Below, one piece after another: positions 62,672 to 64,000 of a DNA stretch of 64,000 nucleotides; the first letter of the stretch is position 1, and each line of letters opens with the position of its first letter. Under the pieces are notes generated by a model. The model ran no database searches. It was not told where the DNA came from and saw nothing but the letters and a program-made list of their open reading frames with translations. The position numbers and the translations under genes are program-made. The stretch covers positions 1 through 64,000 of the forward strand of contig JAITUU010000032.1 in assembly GCA_031286165.1 (NCBI GenBank), given 5' to 3'. This stretch comes from Bacteroidales bacterium. Lineage in GTDB: Bacteria > Bacteroidota > Bacteroidia > Bacteroidales > UBA1715.

Positions 62672-63826
62672 TTAAAAGAAATCCTTCATTTTATCGAAAA
62701 AACTTGTGCGTTTTTTCGGTTTCACGGCTTCGGATTGCGCCAGCGTTTCAAATAATTTTTTATCGTCTTTCGGAAGATTTTTAGGAATAAAAATTTGAAT
62801 ATGCACCAGCAAATCGCCACGTCCGTAGCCATTCACATCGGGTACGCCTTTTCCGCGCAAGCGCAGAATTTTCCCTGCCTGTGTGCCTTCTTCCACTTTT
62901 ATTTTCACCGGATTTTCCACCGTAGGAATTTCCACCGTAGCACCCAGCACCGCATCGGGTATGCTGATTTCCAATTCATACACTAAATCGTTGCCTTCGC
63001 GCTCCAAGAAAGGGTGTTTTTCTTCGGCTATGAGCACCAGCAAATCGCCGTTGATACCGCCGCGCACAGCATTTCCTTTACCTGCTATACTCATTTGCAT
63101 ACCTTCGGCTACACCTGCGGGAATTTTCACACTCACGGTTTCTTCGCCGTCCACCACTCCTTCGCCGTGACAGGTGGCGCATTTTTTGGTAATCACTTTA
63201 CCATCGCCGCCGCACACATTACAAGGCACTTGCTGCTGCATTCGTCCGAAAATACTATTTACTTCCTGCACCACATAGCCCGAACCATGACAGTGCGAAC
63301 AAGTTTGCACATCACTCGCACTCGCCGCACCGCTGCCATGACAGGTATTGCAGGTAATTTTTTTCTTCAATTTAAGTTTTTTCTCCACTCCCTGCACTAT
63401 TTCGGCAAGAGTAAGAGAAACTTTTACACGCAAATTAGAACCTTTGCGCACCGCACGCGAAGCCCCACCGCGACCGCGACCACTGCCGCCGAAACCGCTG
63501 AATCTGCCGCCGCCCATACCGCCTAAAATATCGCCAAAGTGCTCGAAAATATCGTTAATATCGGTAAAACCGCTAAAACCGCCACCCGGTGCACCACCGC
63601 CCGGTGCCGCATGACCAAATTGGTCGTACTGACGGCGTTTGTCATCGTTGCTCAGCACTTCGTATGCTTCGGCTGCCTCTTTAAATTTCTCTTCAGCCGC
63701 CTTATCGCCCGGATTTTTATCGGGGTGATACTGCACAGCAAGTTTGCGGTACGCTTTTTTCAATTCGTCCTTCGATGCACTTTTTTGCACACCCAATACT
63801 TCGTAATAATCTCTTTTTGACGCCAT
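62672..63826 (-). CDS. dnaJ: Chaperone DnaJ
   Basis: 384 residues. J domain with HPD at about 34-36 ([20 protein letters not shown]), Gly/Phe-rich region (about 75-135), four zinc-binding repeats [24 protein letters not shown] and CATCHGEG (about 155-225), and the C-terminal substrate domain. It stimulates DnaK ATPase and hands over unfolded proteins. grpE lies directly upstream. No CIRCE-like operator can be judged because the operon start is outside the window. Confidence 0.98.
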   Translation of the reverse strand: MASKRDYYEVLGVQKSASKDELKKAYRKLAVQYHPDKNPGDKAAEEKFKEAAEAYEVLSNDDKRRQYDQFGHAAPGGGAPGGGFSGFTDINDIFEHFGDILGGMGGGRFSGFGGSGRGRGGASRAVRKGSNLRVKVSLTLAEIVQGVEKKLKLKKKITCNTCHGSGAASASDVQTCSHCHGSGYVVQEVNSIFGRMQQQVPCNVCGGDGKVITKKCATCHGEGVVDGEETVSVKIPAGVAEGMQMSIAGKGNAVRGGINGDLLVLIAEEKHPFLEREGNDLVYELEISIPDAVLGATVEIPTVENPVKIKVEEGTQAGKILRLRGKGVPDVNGYGRGDLLVHIQIFIPKNLPKDDKKLFETLAQSEAVKPKKRTSFFDKMKDFF

Positions 63827-63903
63827 TTAACTAATGGTTAATGTTTAATGTTGAATACCTGAATAATTGAATAACTAAGTAACTGACAAATTCGTAATTG
63901 CAG

Positions 63904-64000
63904 TTATTCTCCTATTACTACTTTCGCAAAGCGTATCACTTTGTCGTGCAGTTGATAGCCTTTTTGAATTACATCTACCACTTTTCCTTTCAAACTTTTG
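63904..64000 (-). CDS. grpE: Nucleotide exchange factor GrpE, C-terminal end
   Basis: Only the last 32 codons are in the window. The minus strand reads KSLKGKVVDVIQKGYQLHDK then VIRFAKVVIGE and TAA at 63904, the conserved GrpE beta-domain end (compare GYxLxDRVIRPAxVxV). The rest lies beyond the right edge. Order grpE-dnaJ is standard. Confidence 0.92.
   Translation of the reverse strand, partial: KSLKGKVVDVIQKGYQLHDKVIRFAKVVIGE

Overview
The window comes from a low-GC member of the Bacteroidota, most likely class Bacteroidia. Many genes are preceded by the Bacteroidota -7 promoter box TAnnTTTG. Other lineage markers are an ECF sigma/FecR pair, BspA-type leucine-rich repeats, AsmA-like and WG-repeat proteins, and a fused str-S10-spc-alpha ribosomal operon. 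Catalase, an exported superoxide dismutase and an RclA-like flavoprotein point to an anaerobe or microaerophile that meets oxygen. The species cannot be named from this sequence.

Layout. 1-3.2 kb (minus): the 5' part of a large BspA-like surface protein whose coiled-coil tail contains exact 105-bp repeats, and a lipoprotein. 3.3-3.5 kb: a terminator hairpin, a 24-bp palindrome and an 11-copy GCGTT microsatellite. 3.8-11.6 kb: tilS, fecR/ECF sigma, a DUF2148 protein, tRNA-His, ribF, a large AsmA-like protein and tRNA-Asp. 11.7-16.1 kb (minus): a four-gene unit of exported proteins ending in a caspase-like peptidase with WG repeats. 16.5-24.8 kb (plus): MORN-repeat protein, nadB, exported SOD, katA, RclA-like oxidoreductase, rpiB and lutB. 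24.9-29.2 kb (minus): proB, ABC ATPase, radical SAM enzyme, small Cys-rich membrane or lipoprotein, ABC permease, with overlapping genes in the middle. 29.3-46.1 kb (minus): 32 genes from rpsL to rplQ behind one clear promoter. 46.3-60.3 kb: a type I restriction-modification island. 60.3-64 kb: nitroreductase, a 44-aa lipoprotein, aroA, dnaJ and the end of grpE.

The restriction island has hsdR, hsdM, two DUF4143-type ATPases, a DinD-like gene and an expressed-orientation hsdS on the minus strand. An oppositely oriented second hsdS that lacks a start codon, and a tyrosine recombinase, lie at the other end. The two hsdS genes share two pairs of inverted repeats (42 bp with one mismatch, and 53 bp perfect). 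Inversion should therefore reshuffle the target-recognition domains. Two Fic-family genes lie inside the invertible segment, and the second sits between identical 41-bp direct repeats.

The two most interesting systems are this hsdS inverton with Fic cargo, and the ABC/radical-SAM/Cys-rich-protein operon, whose layout resembles a peptide-modification-and-export cassette. All functional calls come from reading motifs; no database search was possible.
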